DNA of 64,000 nucleotides from Athalassotoga sp049965695 (lineage in GTDB: Bacteria > Thermotogota > Thermotogae > Mesoaciditogales > Mesoaciditogaceae), in assembly GCF_049965695.1 (NCBI RefSeq), contig NZ_JBMFWB010000001.1, forward strand, positions 1 through 64,000, in the 5' to 3' direction. How positions within the stretch are numbered: the first letter of the stretch is position 1; every line of letters begins with the position of its first letter. The notes beneath the pieces were generated by a model. The model searched no databases. It had not been told where the DNA came from and was given only the letters and a program-made list of their open reading frames with translations. Positions 32,424 to 42,749 of the stretch are shown piece after piece. A program made the translations under genes and the position numbers.

Positions 32424-34319
32424 TTGTCAAAAACTTTTTACGTAACAACGCCGATATATTACGTGAATTCCGATCCGCACATCGGATCTGCTTACACGAC
32501 GATCGTTGCTGATGTTGTTGCGCGTTACAAACGCATGATGGGTTATGATACTTTTTTTCTTACCGGTACAGACGAGCACGGTCAAAAAATACTTAGGGCT
32601 GCCAAAGAAAAGGGATTGGATCCACAGAATTTCGTCGATGATCTGGCAACCAAATTCGTCAAATTGTGGAAAGAACTTGACATATCAAACGATCTTTTCA
32701 TAAGAACGACAGATGATTATCACGTCAAAACCGTTCAATCGCTTTTCCAAAAAATTTACGACAACAAAGACATATACCTTGGAAAATACGAAGGATGGTA
32801 TTGCGTTCACGATGAAACTTTCTGGACTGAAAAGGATATAGGTCCTGATAAATTATGTCCCGTTTGCCACAGACCTTTAGAGCACGTTGAGGAAGAAAAT
32901 TACTTTTTTAAACTTTCGAAATATACCAAGCCTCTGCTTGAATATTTCAAAGCACATCCTGATTTCGTTGAACCTGATTTCAGAAGAAACGAGATGATCA
33001 GAATTCTTGAAGGAGGTCTTGATGACATAAGCGTATCGAGAACCTCTTTCAACTGGGGTATACCTTTGCCGTTTGATTCAAAGCATGTCATTTACGTATG
33101 GTTCGATGCTTTGATAAATTACATTTCCGCAATAGGATATGGAAGAGACGATAAGATGTTCAACAAATACTGGCCTGCCGATGTGCATTTCGTTGGGAAA
33201 GAGATAAATCGTTTCCATTCTTTGATATGGCCGGCCATGCTCATGAGCGCAGGATTGCCTTTGCCCAAAAAGATCTTTGCCCATGGATGGCTTACCGTCA
33301 ACGGAGAGAAAATTTCAAAATCAAAGGGTAACGCTGTCGATCCGAGGATACTTGTCAACGCTTACGGATTGGATGCCGTAAAATATTATCTTCTGAGAGA
33401 TATATCTTTTGGCAATGATGGGGACTTTTCCGAAGATAATCTCATCGTCAGGATAAACGCAGATCTTGCCAACGATCTTGGAAACCTTGTTCACAGGACA
33501 CTTTCAATGGTAAACCAGAACTTTTCCGAACTGCCTTCTCCAAAAGTTCAAAGTGCAGTTGATGAAGATTTAAAAACTTTACTTTTAAAAACCATAGATG
33601 ATTATTTTAAATACATGGAAAAATTCAAATTCACCGAATCTTTAACGCAGATATGGGATTTGATTAAATTTTCAAACAAATATGTGGATCTTACGGAGCC
33701 ATGGTTACTTGCAAAAGATCCATCCAAGCATGAAAGGCTCGGGACGGTACTTTACAACCTTGTCGATGTTATCAGAAATGTATCTATAATGCTTTCCCCG
33801 ATAATGGTAAAAACGGCACAAAATCTTTCAAACAAGATAAATCAAAAGATAGACGTCAATCTTTTAGGATGGCACAAAACCATTTCTGGGGTGAAAATAG
33901 AAGTTGGAGATCCTCTATTTCCGAGGATAGACACGACGATATGGAAAAAGGTGATAAAAATGGTGGAAACAAATGAACAGGTCTCTGACAAGAAGCCGGA
34001 GATAACGATAGAAGATTTCGCAAAACTTGATCTAAGAGTTGCTAAAATAAAACAGGCCGAAAGGGTTCCAAAATCCGATAAACTCGTCAAATTGTTGCTT
34101 GACATAGCGGGCGAAGAAAGACAAATAGTCGCCGGAATAGGCGCTGTTTATACGCCTGAATCTTTGATCGGCAGAGAGATCATCGTCATTTACAACCTCA
34201 AGCCTGCCAAGTTAATGGGAGTAGATTCAAACGGAATGCTTTTGGCCGCCAAAGACGGCGGAAAATTGAGAATTCTTACGGTTGACGGTTTTGTCGAAAC
34301 CGGCGCCAAAATCTCTTGA
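32424..34319 (+). CDS. metG: methionyl-tRNA synthetase
   Basis: The 631-residue enzyme charges tRNA-Met. It has the class I HIGH-type motif DPHIGSAYT, a CPVC zinc-knuckle segment near residue 150, GWLTVNGEKISKSKGN (KMSKS) near residue 300 and a C-terminal EMAP/Trbp111-type OB-fold tRNA-binding domain (about 530-631; FAKLDLRVAKI). TTG at 32424 gives the standard MSKTFYVTTPIYYVN start, and the GTG at 32415 lies inside the ribosome-binding site. Confidence 0.95.
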   Translation: MSKTFYVTTPIYYVNSDPHIGSAYTTIVADVVARYKRMMGYDTFFLTGTDEHGQKILRAAKEKGLDPQNFVDDLATKFVKLWKELDISNDLFIRTTDDYHVKTVQSLFQKIYDNKDIYLGKYEGWYCVHDETFWTEKDIGPDKLCPVCHRPLEHVEEENYFFKLSKYTKPLLEYFKAHPDFVEPDFRRNEMIRILEGGLDDISVSRTSFNWGIPLPFDSKHVIYVWFDALINYISAIGYGRDDKMFNKYWPADVHFVGKEINRFHSLIWPAMLMSAGLPLPKKIFAHGWLTVNGEKISKSKGNAVDPRILVNAYGLDAVKYYLLRDISFGNDGDFSEDNLIVRINADLANDLGNLVHRTLSMVNQNFSELPSPKVQSAVDEDLKTLLLKTIDDYFKYMEKFKFTESLTQIWDLIKFSNKYVDLTEPWLLAKDPSKHERLGTVLYNLVDVIRNVSIMLSPIMVKTAQNLSNKINQKIDVNLLGWHKTISGVKIEVGDPLFPRIDTTIWKKVIKMVETNEQVSDKKPEITIEDFAKLDLRVAKIKQAERVPKSDKLVKLLLDIAGEERQIVAGIGAVYTPESLIGREIIVIYNLKPAKLMGVDSNGMLLAAKDGGKLRILTVDGFVETGAKIS

Positions 34320-34329
34320 GGTGTTTATG

Positions 34330-36759
34330 ATGGAGGAGATAAAAAGATCTATTTCGGAAGAACTCGTTGAATCTTACATGAATTACTCGATGAGTGTCAT
34401 AATCGGAAGGGCAATTCCGGATGTAAGAGATGGGCTTAAACCCGTTCAACGCAGAATACTCTTTTCGATGAAAGAACTCAACCTCAAAAATAGCGGGCCG
34501 ACGAAAAAGAGCGCGAGGATTGTCGGAGAGGTCATGGGTAAATATCATCCGCACGGAGATATGGCGATATACGATGCGATCGTTAGACTTGCCCAGGATT
34601 TCACGATGAGATATCCACTTGTTCAAGGACAGGGTAACTTTGGGTCGATAGACAGAGATCCGGCGGCGGCTTCGAGGTACACGGAGGCAAAGTTATCGAA
34701 ATTGGCCGAAGAGATGTTAGAAGATATAGACGAAAATACGGTCGATATGGTTCCGAATTTCGATGAAACGCTCAACGAACCTGTTGTGTTGCCGTCCAAA
34801 ATACCGCAGTTGTTACTCAACGGTGCATCAGGTATAGCCGTGGGTATGGCGACATCCATTCCTCCGCACAATATAGGTGAACTTGCCGATCTTATAGTGA
34901 AGTTCATAGACGATCCGCAGATGGACGATGAAAAGGTTGCCGGACTTTTAAAAGGGCCGGATTTCCCAACCGGCGGCATCATCATGGACTCAGAATCTAT
35001 AAAAAATATATATCTGACCGGCCGTGGAAGTCTTATCGTAAGATCGAGAACGAGCATAGAAGAAATCAAAAACAGAAACAGAATAGTCGTTACCGAAATA
35101 CCTTACGGTGTTTCAAAGGCAACCTTAATAGAGGAGATAGCCGATTACGCTAAAAATGCCAAAGAAACCTTAATTTCGGATATTCGAGATGAATCAGACA
35201 AAGACGGTCTTAGAATCGTGATCGAAGTTTCAAGAAATGCCGATCCCAATATAGTCCTGAACAGGCTTTTAAAGCATACATCCCTTGAGACGCATTTTGC
35301 AGTTCACATGCTTGTCATAGACCATGGCAAGCCCAAACTCATGAATTTAAAGCAAATCATAAAAGCCTTTGTGGATCACAGGTATGAAGTCGTAAAAAGA
35401 AGAAGCCAATTCGAATTTGAAAGATTTTCGAAAAGGGCGCATGTCGTCGAAGGATTGATAAAAGCATCGATGGCAATAGGTACGGTTGTCGATATAGTTA
35501 AAAATGCCAAAGATCTGGGAGATGCCATCGATGGTCTTATGAAAGTTCTGGGAGTTTCAAAAGAACAGGCCGATGCCATAATGGACATGAAACTTCAGAG
35601 GTTGACGACTCTTGAGCACCAAAAGTTAGATGAAGAATACAGAACGCTCACGCAGGATATGTCAAAGTTAAGAGAACTTTTGGGTGCGGACGAAAAGATC
35701 ATGGAAGAGATAAAAAAAGAGACACTATACATAAAAGAGAAGTATGGCGATAAAAGAAGAAGCGAGATAGCCCAAAACACCGAAAGCATAAACATAGAAG
35801 ATCTTATAACGGATGACGATATGGTTGTAACTATAACACGGAACGGATATGTTTCTTCGACAAAACTCGAAAATTACAAGATGCAGAACAGAGGCGGAAA
35901 AGGCAACATCTCGATGCGCACGAGAGAAGATGATTACATCGAGCATGCCTTTGTGACAACGCGCCTGAGTTATACAGGGTTCATAACAAATCTTGGAAAG
36001 TTCTACTTCATGAAAAATTACAACTTTCAGGAAAGCGAAAAAGGCACAAAGGGTAAACTTATATTGAATTATTTCAACCTTTCGCCAAACGAAAAGGTGA
36101 AATCGATTATCTCGATAGGTCACAACCTTGACTCTTCAAAAGACCTTTGGATAGCCACTAAAAAAGGGAAGATAAAAAGAATGTCCCTTGGCAATTTCTC
36201 ATTCAGATTCAACGGTGTCAATGCACTTAAACTCGAGGATGAAGATGAAGTCGTCGATACGGCCCTGACAGATACAAAAGATAAAAACATCATAGTGCTT
36301 TCAACGATGAAGGGTTTTGTGTCTTCCTTCAAAGACGAAGATGTAAGACAAATGGGAAAAAATGCCATGGGAATAAAAGGCATAAAACTTCAATCTGGTG
36401 ATGAAGTTGTTTCCATGATAGTGGTTAAAGAAAGTGAAATTGAAGACATTCAACTGCTTACCATAAGCGAAAAAGGCCTTGGTAAGAGAAGTCGTTTTTC
36501 CGATTACGCCGTGCACAGACGTGGAGCGCGTGGGCTTAGAAATCTTAAACTTACCGGAAAGAACGGATTTGTCGTCGGAACCGTGAAAGTTGTGGAATCG
36601 GACGAAATAATAGCCGTTACGGCGAGCGGAAAAGCGATAAGATTTAAAGTCTCGGATCTTTCCATAACAAGTAGAAATACACAGGGATTCAGATGCATCG
36701 ATGTAGACGAAGATGACAAAGTCGTTACCTTTGCGCCGCTGAGAGGGATCGATTCTTGA
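34330..36759 (+). CDS. gyrA: DNA gyrase subunit A
   Basis: The 809-residue breakage-reunion subunit carries SYMNYSMSVIIGRAIPDVRDGLKPVQRR, the catalytic Tyr in AAASRYTEAKL (about residue 120) and ASGIAVGMATSIPPHN. The C-terminal beta-pinwheel contains a GyrA-box-like QNRGGKG (about residue 520), which favours gyrase over topoisomerase IV. ATG 34330 lies 6 nt after GAGGTG (34327 is an alternative ATG). The ribosome-binding site overlaps the metG stop. Confidence 0.94.
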   Translation: MEEIKRSISEELVESYMNYSMSVIIGRAIPDVRDGLKPVQRRILFSMKELNLKNSGPTKKSARIVGEVMGKYHPHGDMAIYDAIVRLAQDFTMRYPLVQGQGNFGSIDRDPAAASRYTEAKLSKLAEEMLEDIDENTVDMVPNFDETLNEPVVLPSKIPQLLLNGASGIAVGMATSIPPHNIGELADLIVKFIDDPQMDDEKVAGLLKGPDFPTGGIIMDSESIKNIYLTGRGSLIVRSRTSIEEIKNRNRIVVTEIPYGVSKATLIEEIADYAKNAKETLISDIRDESDKDGLRIVIEVSRNADPNIVLNRLLKHTSLETHFAVHMLVIDHGKPKLMNLKQIIKAFVDHRYEVVKRRSQFEFERFSKRAHVVEGLIKASMAIGTVVDIVKNAKDLGDAIDGLMKVLGVSKEQADAIMDMKLQRLTTLEHQKLDEEYRTLTQDMSKLRELLGADEKIMEEIKKETLYIKEKYGDKRRSEIAQNTESINIEDLITDDDMVVTITRNGYVSSTKLENYKMQNRGGKGNISMRTREDDYIEHAFVTTRLSYTGFITNLGKFYFMKNYNFQESEKGTKGKLILNYFNLSPNEKVKSIISIGHNLDSSKDLWIATKKGKIKRMSLGNFSFRFNGVNALKLEDEDEVVDTALTDTKDKNIIVLSTMKGFVSSFKDEDVRQMGKNAMGIKGIKLQSGDEVVSMIVVKESEIEDIQLLTISEKGLGKRSRFSDYAVHRRGARGLRNLKLTGKNGFVVGTVKVVESDEIIAVTASGKAIRFKVSDLSITSRNTQGFRCIDVDEDDKVVTFAPLRGIDS

Positions 36760-37535
36760 AAGTCGTTTGTGCCATAGCATACGATGGAACGAATTTTCAT
36801 GGTTCTCAATTTCACCCTGTCGTAAGAACAGTTCAGGGAGAATTTAACATAGCGCTTGAAAAAATTCTAAAACAGCCTTTGAGAACGGATCTCGCTGGCA
36901 GAACAGATGCCGGAGTACACGCAAATTACCAGGTTTGTTCGTTTGATCTTACAAACAAAAGGATGAACGAAAAGAATTTCAAGGAAGCGTTTAATTCTTT
37001 ACTGCCCGATGATATGCGCGTTATGAAAGTGTGGTTTGAAGATGATTCCTTCAATCCGAGAAGCAATGCGACAAAAAGGATTTACCACTACTTCATATAC
37101 AACGCTAAAGAAAGAAATGTGTTTTTAAGGGACCGTGTATGGTGGTTCCCGTACCATTTGGATGTCGAGAAAATGAGAGAAGGAGCCAGATACTTTGAAG
37201 GTACACACGATTTTACCTCGTTTGCGTCTATAGACAAAGATGACGATCGAACTCCGGTAAGAACTATCTACAGGGTAAGAGTGCTGACATATTCAAAATA
37301 CATGCTTGTAAGGTTTGAAGGTAAATCTTTCTTGCGCAGGATGGTGAGGAATATGGTTGGTACACTTGTCAAAGTCGGAACAGGCGATTGGAATCCGGAA
37401 AAAATCCAGGAATTGTTGGAAATAAAGGATAGAACGAAGGCCGGCGCAACAGCCCCCTCTCAGGGTCTTTACCTTTATCGCGTTTTCTTTGAACAAAAAC
37501 AGAATAGGGTTGTCTATGAAGAAGAGAGTAGATGA
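36756..37535 (+). CDS. truA: tRNA pseudouridine(38-40) synthase
   Basis: The 259-residue enzyme shows the N-terminal AYDGTNFHGSQ, the catalytic Asp in LAGRTDAGVHA (about residues 47-57), HYFIYNA and the C-terminal FLRRMVRNMVGTLVKVG. The TTG start overlaps the gyrA stop by 4 nt. Confidence 0.94.
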   Translation: MKVVCAIAYDGTNFHGSQFHPVVRTVQGEFNIALEKILKQPLRTDLAGRTDAGVHANYQVCSFDLTNKRMNEKNFKEAFNSLLPDDMRVMKVWFEDDSFNPRSNATKRIYHYFIYNAKERNVFLRDRVWWFPYHLDVEKMREGARYFEGTHDFTSFASIDKDDDRTPVRTIYRVRVLTYSKYMLVRFEGKSFLRRMVRNMVGTLVKVGTGDWNPEKIQELLEIKDRTKAGATAPSQGLYLYRVFFEQKQNRVVYEEESR

Positions 37536-38286
37536 AGTGCTCGTTTCACGTGGCCTTTTCTCTTCTCGCAGCAGGGCAAGAGACGAAGTACTTTTTGGAA
37601 GGATAAAGGTAAATGGTAAAATGGTATCGAAGGCAGGAAAATTGATAGAAGAAACTTCAAATATAGAGGTAGACGGCAAGACTTATGTTTCGCGCGGCGC
37701 TTACAAACTTTTGAAAGGTCTCGATGAATTTAAAATAGATCTGAAAGGCAAAGTGTGTTGCGATCTCGGATCTTCAACAGGTGGTTTTACGCAGGTTATG
37801 ATCGAAAGAGGGGCGATACGCGTGTACGCCATCGATGTCGGGTCGGGAGAATTGAAAATAAAAGATCCAAGAATTGTGCTTATGGAAAAGACCAACGCGA
37901 GGTTTTTGAAAAGACGTGATTTTGAAATTCCGATAGATTTCGTATCGTGCGATCTTTCTTTTATATCTTTAAAACACATATTGCCGGTCATAAAGGAAAT
38001 TTTGGGTGAGGACGGAATTTCCGTCTGTCTTGTGAAACCTCAATTTGAAACCGGTGCGAGAGTAAAAAACGGAATCGTAAGATCAAAGCACACTCACGTT
38101 GAGATTTTGGAAGAGGTGTTGAATTTCGCTCAAAGTGAAGGATTCAAAGTTGGGGGGTTGACCTTTTCGCCCATAAAGGGAGGAAGTGGAAACATAGAGT
38201 TTTTGATGGAATTGAACAAAAATTTTGCCGGTTCTTTTGACGTTGAGCGCGTCGTGGATTCGGCATGGATTGAACTGGAGGGATGA
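37516..38286 (+). CDS. TlyA-family rRNA (cytidine-2'-O)-methyltransferase
   Basis: The 256-residue protein has an N-terminal S4 domain (KKRVDEVLVSRGLFSSRSRARDEVLFGRIKVNGK) and a C-terminal FtsJ-like methyltransferase domain with the SAM motif CCDLGSSTGGFTQVM (about residues 75-90) and DFVSCDLSFISL. TlyA methylates 16S and 23S rRNA. ATG at 37516 follows AGGG and overlaps truA by 20 nt. Older annotations call this family hemolysin A. Confidence 0.92.
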   Translation: MKKRVDEVLVSRGLFSSRSRARDEVLFGRIKVNGKMVSKAGKLIEETSNIEVDGKTYVSRGAYKLLKGLDEFKIDLKGKVCCDLGSSTGGFTQVMIERGAIRVYAIDVGSGELKIKDPRIVLMEKTNARFLKRRDFEIPIDFVSCDLSFISLKHILPVIKEILGEDGISVCLVKPQFETGARVKNGIVRSKHTHVEILEEVLNFAQSEGFKVGGLTFSPIKGGSGNIEFLMELNKNFAGSFDVERVVDSAWIELEG

Positions 38287-38287
38287 G

Positions 38288-40756
38288 ATGTCTATTGTTG
38301 ATAAAATATTCGATCCTAACAAAAGGTTTTTGAAGAGAGCCGAAAGGATCGTTGAAGAGATAAATAAATTTGAAGAAAAGATGAAATCCCTTGTGGATTC
38401 GGATTTTCCCGCTAAAACGGCCGAATTAAAAGATAGACTCGAAAAGGGAGAAACTTTGGATGACCTTTTGCCTGAAGCCTTTGCGCTTGCAAGAGAAGCA
38501 TCCAAACGTGCACTTGGAATGAGGCCTTTCGATGTCCAGTTGATGGGGGCACTGGCACTTCATGAAGGCATGGTGGCTGAAATGAAGACCGGTGAAGGAA
38601 AGACCTTGGTTGCCGTTATGGCCGTCTATCTTAACTCTTTGGAAGGTAAAGGCGTGCACGTTGTAACCGTCAACGATTATCTTGCGAAAAGAGATGCCAA
38701 TTGGATGGGACCCGCTTACGCACTTTTAGGCTTGAAAGTTGGGTTTCTGCAATCGGAAATGAATCAGGATGAAAGGAGAGCCGCTTACAACTGCGATATA
38801 ACTTACGGGACTAACACGGAAATGGGATTTGACTATCTCAGAGACAATCTTGCCTATCTGCCGGAGCAAAGAGTTCAAAGAGGTCACAATTACGCCATTG
38901 TCGATGAAGTCGACAGCATCTTAATAGATGAGGCAAGAACTCCTTTGATAATCTCGGGACCGGCGGAAAACTCTTCGAGACTTTACAAACAATTCGCATC
39001 GCTTGCAAAAAAACTTAAAAGAGAAGAAGATTTCAAAATTGACGAAAAACAAAAGACGATCTCTTTGACCGAGGAAGGAATAAAGAAAACTGAATCGATG
39101 CTCGGCGTTGACAATCTTTACGATCCGGCAAACGTAGAATACAACTTTCACATGCTTAACGCTTTGAGAGCCTTACATCTATACAAAAAAGATGTTGATT
39201 ACATCGTCAGAGGAAATGAGGTCGTCATAGTCGATGAATTCACCGGAAGAATTTTGGAAGGAAGAAGATACAACGAAGGACTTCATCAGGCCATCGAGGC
39301 AAAAGAAAATGTTCAGGTAAAAGAAGAGTCGATCACTTACGCGACTATAACACTTCAAAATTACTTTCTCATGTACAACAAAATTGCTGGTATGACCGGA
39401 ACCGCTTACACCGAACGAGAAGAATTCGATCAGATATACAGGATGAAAGTTGTCATGATACCGACAAACAAACCCATGATAAGAAAAGACATGAACGATC
39501 TCATATACAGAACCGAAGTTGAAAAATATAACGCCATCGTTGAAGAAGTGGCGAGAAGGCATGAAAAAGGTCAACCTGTCCTTATAGGCACGACGTCGAT
39601 AGAAAAGAACGAAAAACTCAGCGCTTTGCTGAAACGCAAAGGTATACCTCATGAAATTTTAAACGCCAAGAATCATGAAAAAGAGGCCGAAATAATAGCC
39701 AAAGCCGGAGAAAAAAATGCCGTCACCGTTGCAACAAACATGGCAGGTCGAGGCGTTGACATAAAACTTGGCGAAGGAGTTGTACAACTGGGCGGTCTTT
39801 TCGTGCTTGGCACCGAAAGGCATGAAGCAAGACGTATAGACAACCAGTTAAGAGGCAGATCAGGCCGCCAGGGAGATCCGGGAGAATCAAGATTTTACCT
39901 TTCGACTGAAGATAATTTGCTTAGAATTTTCGGCGGTGACAGGATGAAATCTCTCATGAACACCCTGAAAATTGCCGAAGGAGAGCCTATCGAACATTCG
40001 ATGCTTTCCACTTTGATAGAACAGGCTCAAAAAAAGGTTGAAGGTATTCATTTTTCGATAAGAAAACATCTACTTGAACTCGATTCCGTGCTCGATAGAC
40101 AAAGAAATGCCGTTTATTCACATAGAAATTGGCTTCTCGACGGTACAGATGTCGAAACACATCTCATGGAGATCTTCGAAGATGTCGTTGACAGAAGGAT
40201 AGAAAATTACCTGCCCGGAAAAGATATAGATGCCTGGAATTGGGATACCCTTTCGAATGAATTGAAGATGATCTTTCCTTTCTTTTCTTTGGATGGAAAG
40301 TCAAAAGAAGATCAGGAAGAATTCAAATCCCAGATCATGAAAGAGATAAAAGAAAATTACGATATGAAGGTTTCCGAAGTAGGCGAAGATCATTTTCCGC
40401 AAATTCTCAAATACGTGATGTTGAAAGTCATAGATGAAAGATGGCGATTGCACCTTCAAGAGGTAGACCTTTTGAAAGAATCGGTCAACCTTAGGGCTTA
40501 CGGTCAAAAAGATCCAGTCATTGAATTTAAGAGAGAAAGTTACGAACGATTTGAAGAAATGGTCGATGGAATGTACGATGATATATCGACGATAGTCTTC
40601 AGAATAGTCATGGTCGATGAACAAAAAGAGAAGGAACGTGCGAAAAAATCTTTCTCGGTTCTCCAAACCCAACATTCAGATTTCACACTGGCAAACGGAA
40701 AGGAACAGGAAAAAGTCGATCAGGCAAAAAAGAAAAGAATGCGCGTTAAAAGATGA
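38288..40756 (+). CDS. secA: protein translocase ATPase SecA
   Basis: The 822-residue motor of the Sec system has Walker A MKTGEGKTL, Walker B VDEVDSILIDEARTPLI, VTVNDYLAKRDANWMGP, TNMAGRGVDI and QLRGRSGRQGDPG. It ends in a basic tail without the C-terminal CxCxSG zinc motif found in many SecA proteins. The ATG at 38288 follows GGAGGG. It abuts the TlyA-like gene. Confidence 0.96.
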   Translation: MSIVDKIFDPNKRFLKRAERIVEEINKFEEKMKSLVDSDFPAKTAELKDRLEKGETLDDLLPEAFALAREASKRALGMRPFDVQLMGALALHEGMVAEMKTGEGKTLVAVMAVYLNSLEGKGVHVVTVNDYLAKRDANWMGPAYALLGLKVGFLQSEMNQDERRAAYNCDITYGTNTEMGFDYLRDNLAYLPEQRVQRGHNYAIVDEVDSILIDEARTPLIISGPAENSSRLYKQFASLAKKLKREEDFKIDEKQKTISLTEEGIKKTESMLGVDNLYDPANVEYNFHMLNALRALHLYKKDVDYIVRGNEVVIVDEFTGRILEGRRYNEGLHQAIEAKENVQVKEESITYATITLQNYFLMYNKIAGMTGTAYTEREEFDQIYRMKVVMIPTNKPMIRKDMNDLIYRTEVEKYNAIVEEVARRHEKGQPVLIGTTSIEKNEKLSALLKRKGIPHEILNAKNHEKEAEIIAKAGEKNAVTVATNMAGRGVDIKLGEGVVQLGGLFVLGTERHEARRIDNQLRGRSGRQGDPGESRFYLSTEDNLLRIFGGDRMKSLMNTLKIAEGEPIEHSMLSTLIEQAQKKVEGIHFSIRKHLLELDSVLDRQRNAVYSHRNWLLDGTDVETHLMEIFEDVVDRRIENYLPGKDIDAWNWDTLSNELKMIFPFFSLDGKSKEDQEEFKSQIMKEIKENYDMKVSEVGEDHFPQILKYVMLKVIDERWRLHLQEVDLLKESVNLRAYGQKDPVIEFKRESYERFEEMVDGMYDDISTIVFRIVMVDEQKEKERAKKSFSVLQTQHSDFTLANGKEQEKVDQAKKKRMRVKR

Positions 40757-40765
40757 GGTGATTCG

Positions 40766-41878
40766 GTGATAAATTACGATCTAAAAGTTAAGATAGACGA
40801 CGTGGAAAAAAGATTCACAGAACTTTCCAAAGTATTCGATGATAAAAAGATTAAAGCGGAGATAGAATCTCTTGAGGGCAAAACCTCTACGGATGATTTT
40901 TGGAATGATCCGAGGAAAGCCCAGGACATATTAAAACAATTGAAAGAATACAAGGAAAAATATGAAATGTTCGAAAAAATGAAGTCAAAAATGGAAGACA
41001 TGACGGTTGGCCTTGAACTTGCCGATGAAGATGAGGATTTTGTCCAACATCTCGAAGAGATCGTCGATAGCGCAAAAGATGCCGTTGAAAAATTTGAACT
41101 CGTGATGATGCTCAATGGAAAGTTTGACGATTTGAATTGTTACCTTTCGATTCACCCCGGAGCCGGCGGAACGGAATCTCACGATTGGGCACAGATGCTT
41201 TTAAGAATGTACACAAGATGGGCAGAACGTAAAGGATTCGAAATAGAAGAGATAGACCTTCAGCCGGGAGAAGAGGCCGGCATAAACAGCGCGACTATAA
41301 TGATAAAAGGAGATTACGCTTACGGATTTTTGAAATATGAAAGGGGTGTTCACAGACTTGTCAGAATATCCCCATTCGATGCTGCAAAAAGAAGACATAC
41401 ATCTTTCGCCTCCATCAACGTTTTGCCAGAACTCAAAGAAGATGTTGAGGTTGAAATAAAAGACGAAGATTTAAGAATAGACACGTACAGAGCCTCGGGA
41501 GCCGGCGGACAGCACGTCAACAGAACCGATTCTGCCGTGAGAATAACTCATATTCCGAGCGGAATAGTGGTTGCATGTCAAAACGAAAGATCTCAATTTC
41601 AAAACAAAGATACCGCCATGAGGATTTTAAAGGCAAGATTGTACCAACTCGAACTCGAAAAAAGGCAGGCTGAATTGCAGAAGATTCAGGGTACTTTGAA
41701 AGAGATAAGTTGGGGAAGTCAAATAAGGTCTTACGTCTTTCAACCTTACACGATGGTCAAAGATCATCGCACCGATCATGAATCAGGAAATATTCAAGCG
41801 GTGATGGATGGAGAAATCGATGACTTTATTTACTCGGAACTCGTCTTCTTTGCTAAAATGGGTGTTGTTGATATTTGA
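40766..41878 (+). CDS. prfB: peptide chain release factor 2
   Basis: The 370-residue protein reads UGA and UAA. It has the RF2 tripeptide SPF (RISPFDAAKRR, about residue 205), the GGQ motif (SGAGGQHVNRTDSAVR, about residue 245) and the coiled N-terminal domain. The GTG start follows GAGGTG. The gene is in one frame; the in-frame UGA programmed frameshift known from many prfB genes is absent. The end overlaps the metallopeptidase gene by 59 bp. Confidence 0.95.
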   Translation: MINYDLKVKIDDVEKRFTELSKVFDDKKIKAEIESLEGKTSTDDFWNDPRKAQDILKQLKEYKEKYEMFEKMKSKMEDMTVGLELADEDEDFVQHLEEIVDSAKDAVEKFELVMMLNGKFDDLNCYLSIHPGAGGTESHDWAQMLLRMYTRWAERKGFEIEEIDLQPGEEAGINSATIMIKGDYAYGFLKYERGVHRLVRISPFDAAKRRHTSFASINVLPELKEDVEVEIKDEDLRIDTYRASGAGGQHVNRTDSAVRITHIPSGIVVACQNERSQFQNKDTAMRILKARLYQLELEKRQAELQKIQGTLKEISWGSQIRSYVFQPYTMVKDHRTDHESGNIQAVMDGEIDDFIYSELVFFAKMGVVDI

Positions 41879-42749
41879 ACTTTTTGCATCGACGGGTTTT
41901 TCATCCGTTTACATCTTAAATCAATCTGGAAACAAGGAAATAACGAATCAGGTGAATGGATGGGACAACGAATTTTTGCCTTCACTTGAAAAAATGTGGG
42001 GGCTCTATCCTCAAAAACCAATTTACATGATCATAACCAATGAAAATCTTGGTCTCGAGATGGGAAATGCCACAGATTATCCAACCTTCTTTCAGGTAAC
42101 GGTTACCATGCGATACCCTCTGTCCGAAACCAAAGGTACTGTGGCGCACGAGTTAATGCACGTTTTTCAATTCTCATGGATGGATAGATATGGCAAGCAG
42201 ATGCCTTTATGGGTGATGGAAGGGTTGGCAACATGGTATGGCGGAAAAATGGGATTCTATCCTGCATCTTTGAATTACAATCCTTTTCTTTTTCAATCCG
42301 TAAATCCACTTGACTACGAAAACTATCCTTCTAACACGACAAATTTGCAGGAGTACTATGCCGAAGTTTACGCTCTTTTCCTTGAAATGAACAAAAAGAT
42401 AAACTTCGAAAGCGCGCTTCCTCAAATACTCGAAAGCGTGAGATTGAATTCCGACTGGAAAATGGCTTTTTCCGAATCTCTCGGAGAAAATTTTGATCTT
42501 TTTTATTCGAACTGGCGGAATTCAACTTTTTATTATCTTGTTTTTGATTTTATAGCCTTCTGGGGGATATGGATTTTTGTCCCGATCTTTTTGCTTTACA
42601 TCTTTTTAAAAAATTTCTTTCATACAAACAGAGAAGAAAATGATGATGAGATAAAACGCCTCGAAGACATTTACGGAAAAGCGTATTGGTCTAACGATGA
42701 AAAGGGAGAAACAGATGAAAAAAGTGATGGTGATAGCCGGACAAAATGA
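41820..42749 (+). CDS. membrane-anchored zinc metallopeptidase (gluzincin-like)
   Basis: The 309-residue protein has a hydrophobic N-terminus (LLKWVLLIFELFASTGFSS), a catalytic domain with AHELMHVF (HExxH, about residue 117) followed by WVMEGLATWYGG with the third ligand Glu (about residue 139), and a C-terminal transmembrane segment (about 225-265) with an acidic cytoplasmic tail. This is the layout of MA-clan gluzincins; the substrate is unknown. ATG 41820 is 7 nt from GGAG and lies inside prfB. ATG 41808 is possible. Confidence 0.75.
   Translation: MTLFTRNSSSLLKWVLLIFELFASTGFSSVYILNQSGNKEITNQVNGWDNEFLPSLEKMWGLYPQKPIYMIITNENLGLEMGNATDYPTFFQVTVTMRYPLSETKGTVAHELMHVFQFSWMDRYGKQMPLWVMEGLATWYGGKMGFYPASLNYNPFLFQSVNPLDYENYPSNTTNLQEYYAEVYALFLEMNKKINFESALPQILESVRLNSDWKMAFSESLGENFDLFYSNWRNSTFYYLVFDFIAFWGIWIFVPIFLLYIFLKNFFHTNREENDDEIKRLEDIYGKAYWSNDEKGETDEKSDGDSRTK

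Noticed and set aside
40766..40900. Programmed frameshift in prfB
   Set aside because: The gene is open from its GTG to the end in one frame with normal length, and no in-frame UGA is present early in the gene.
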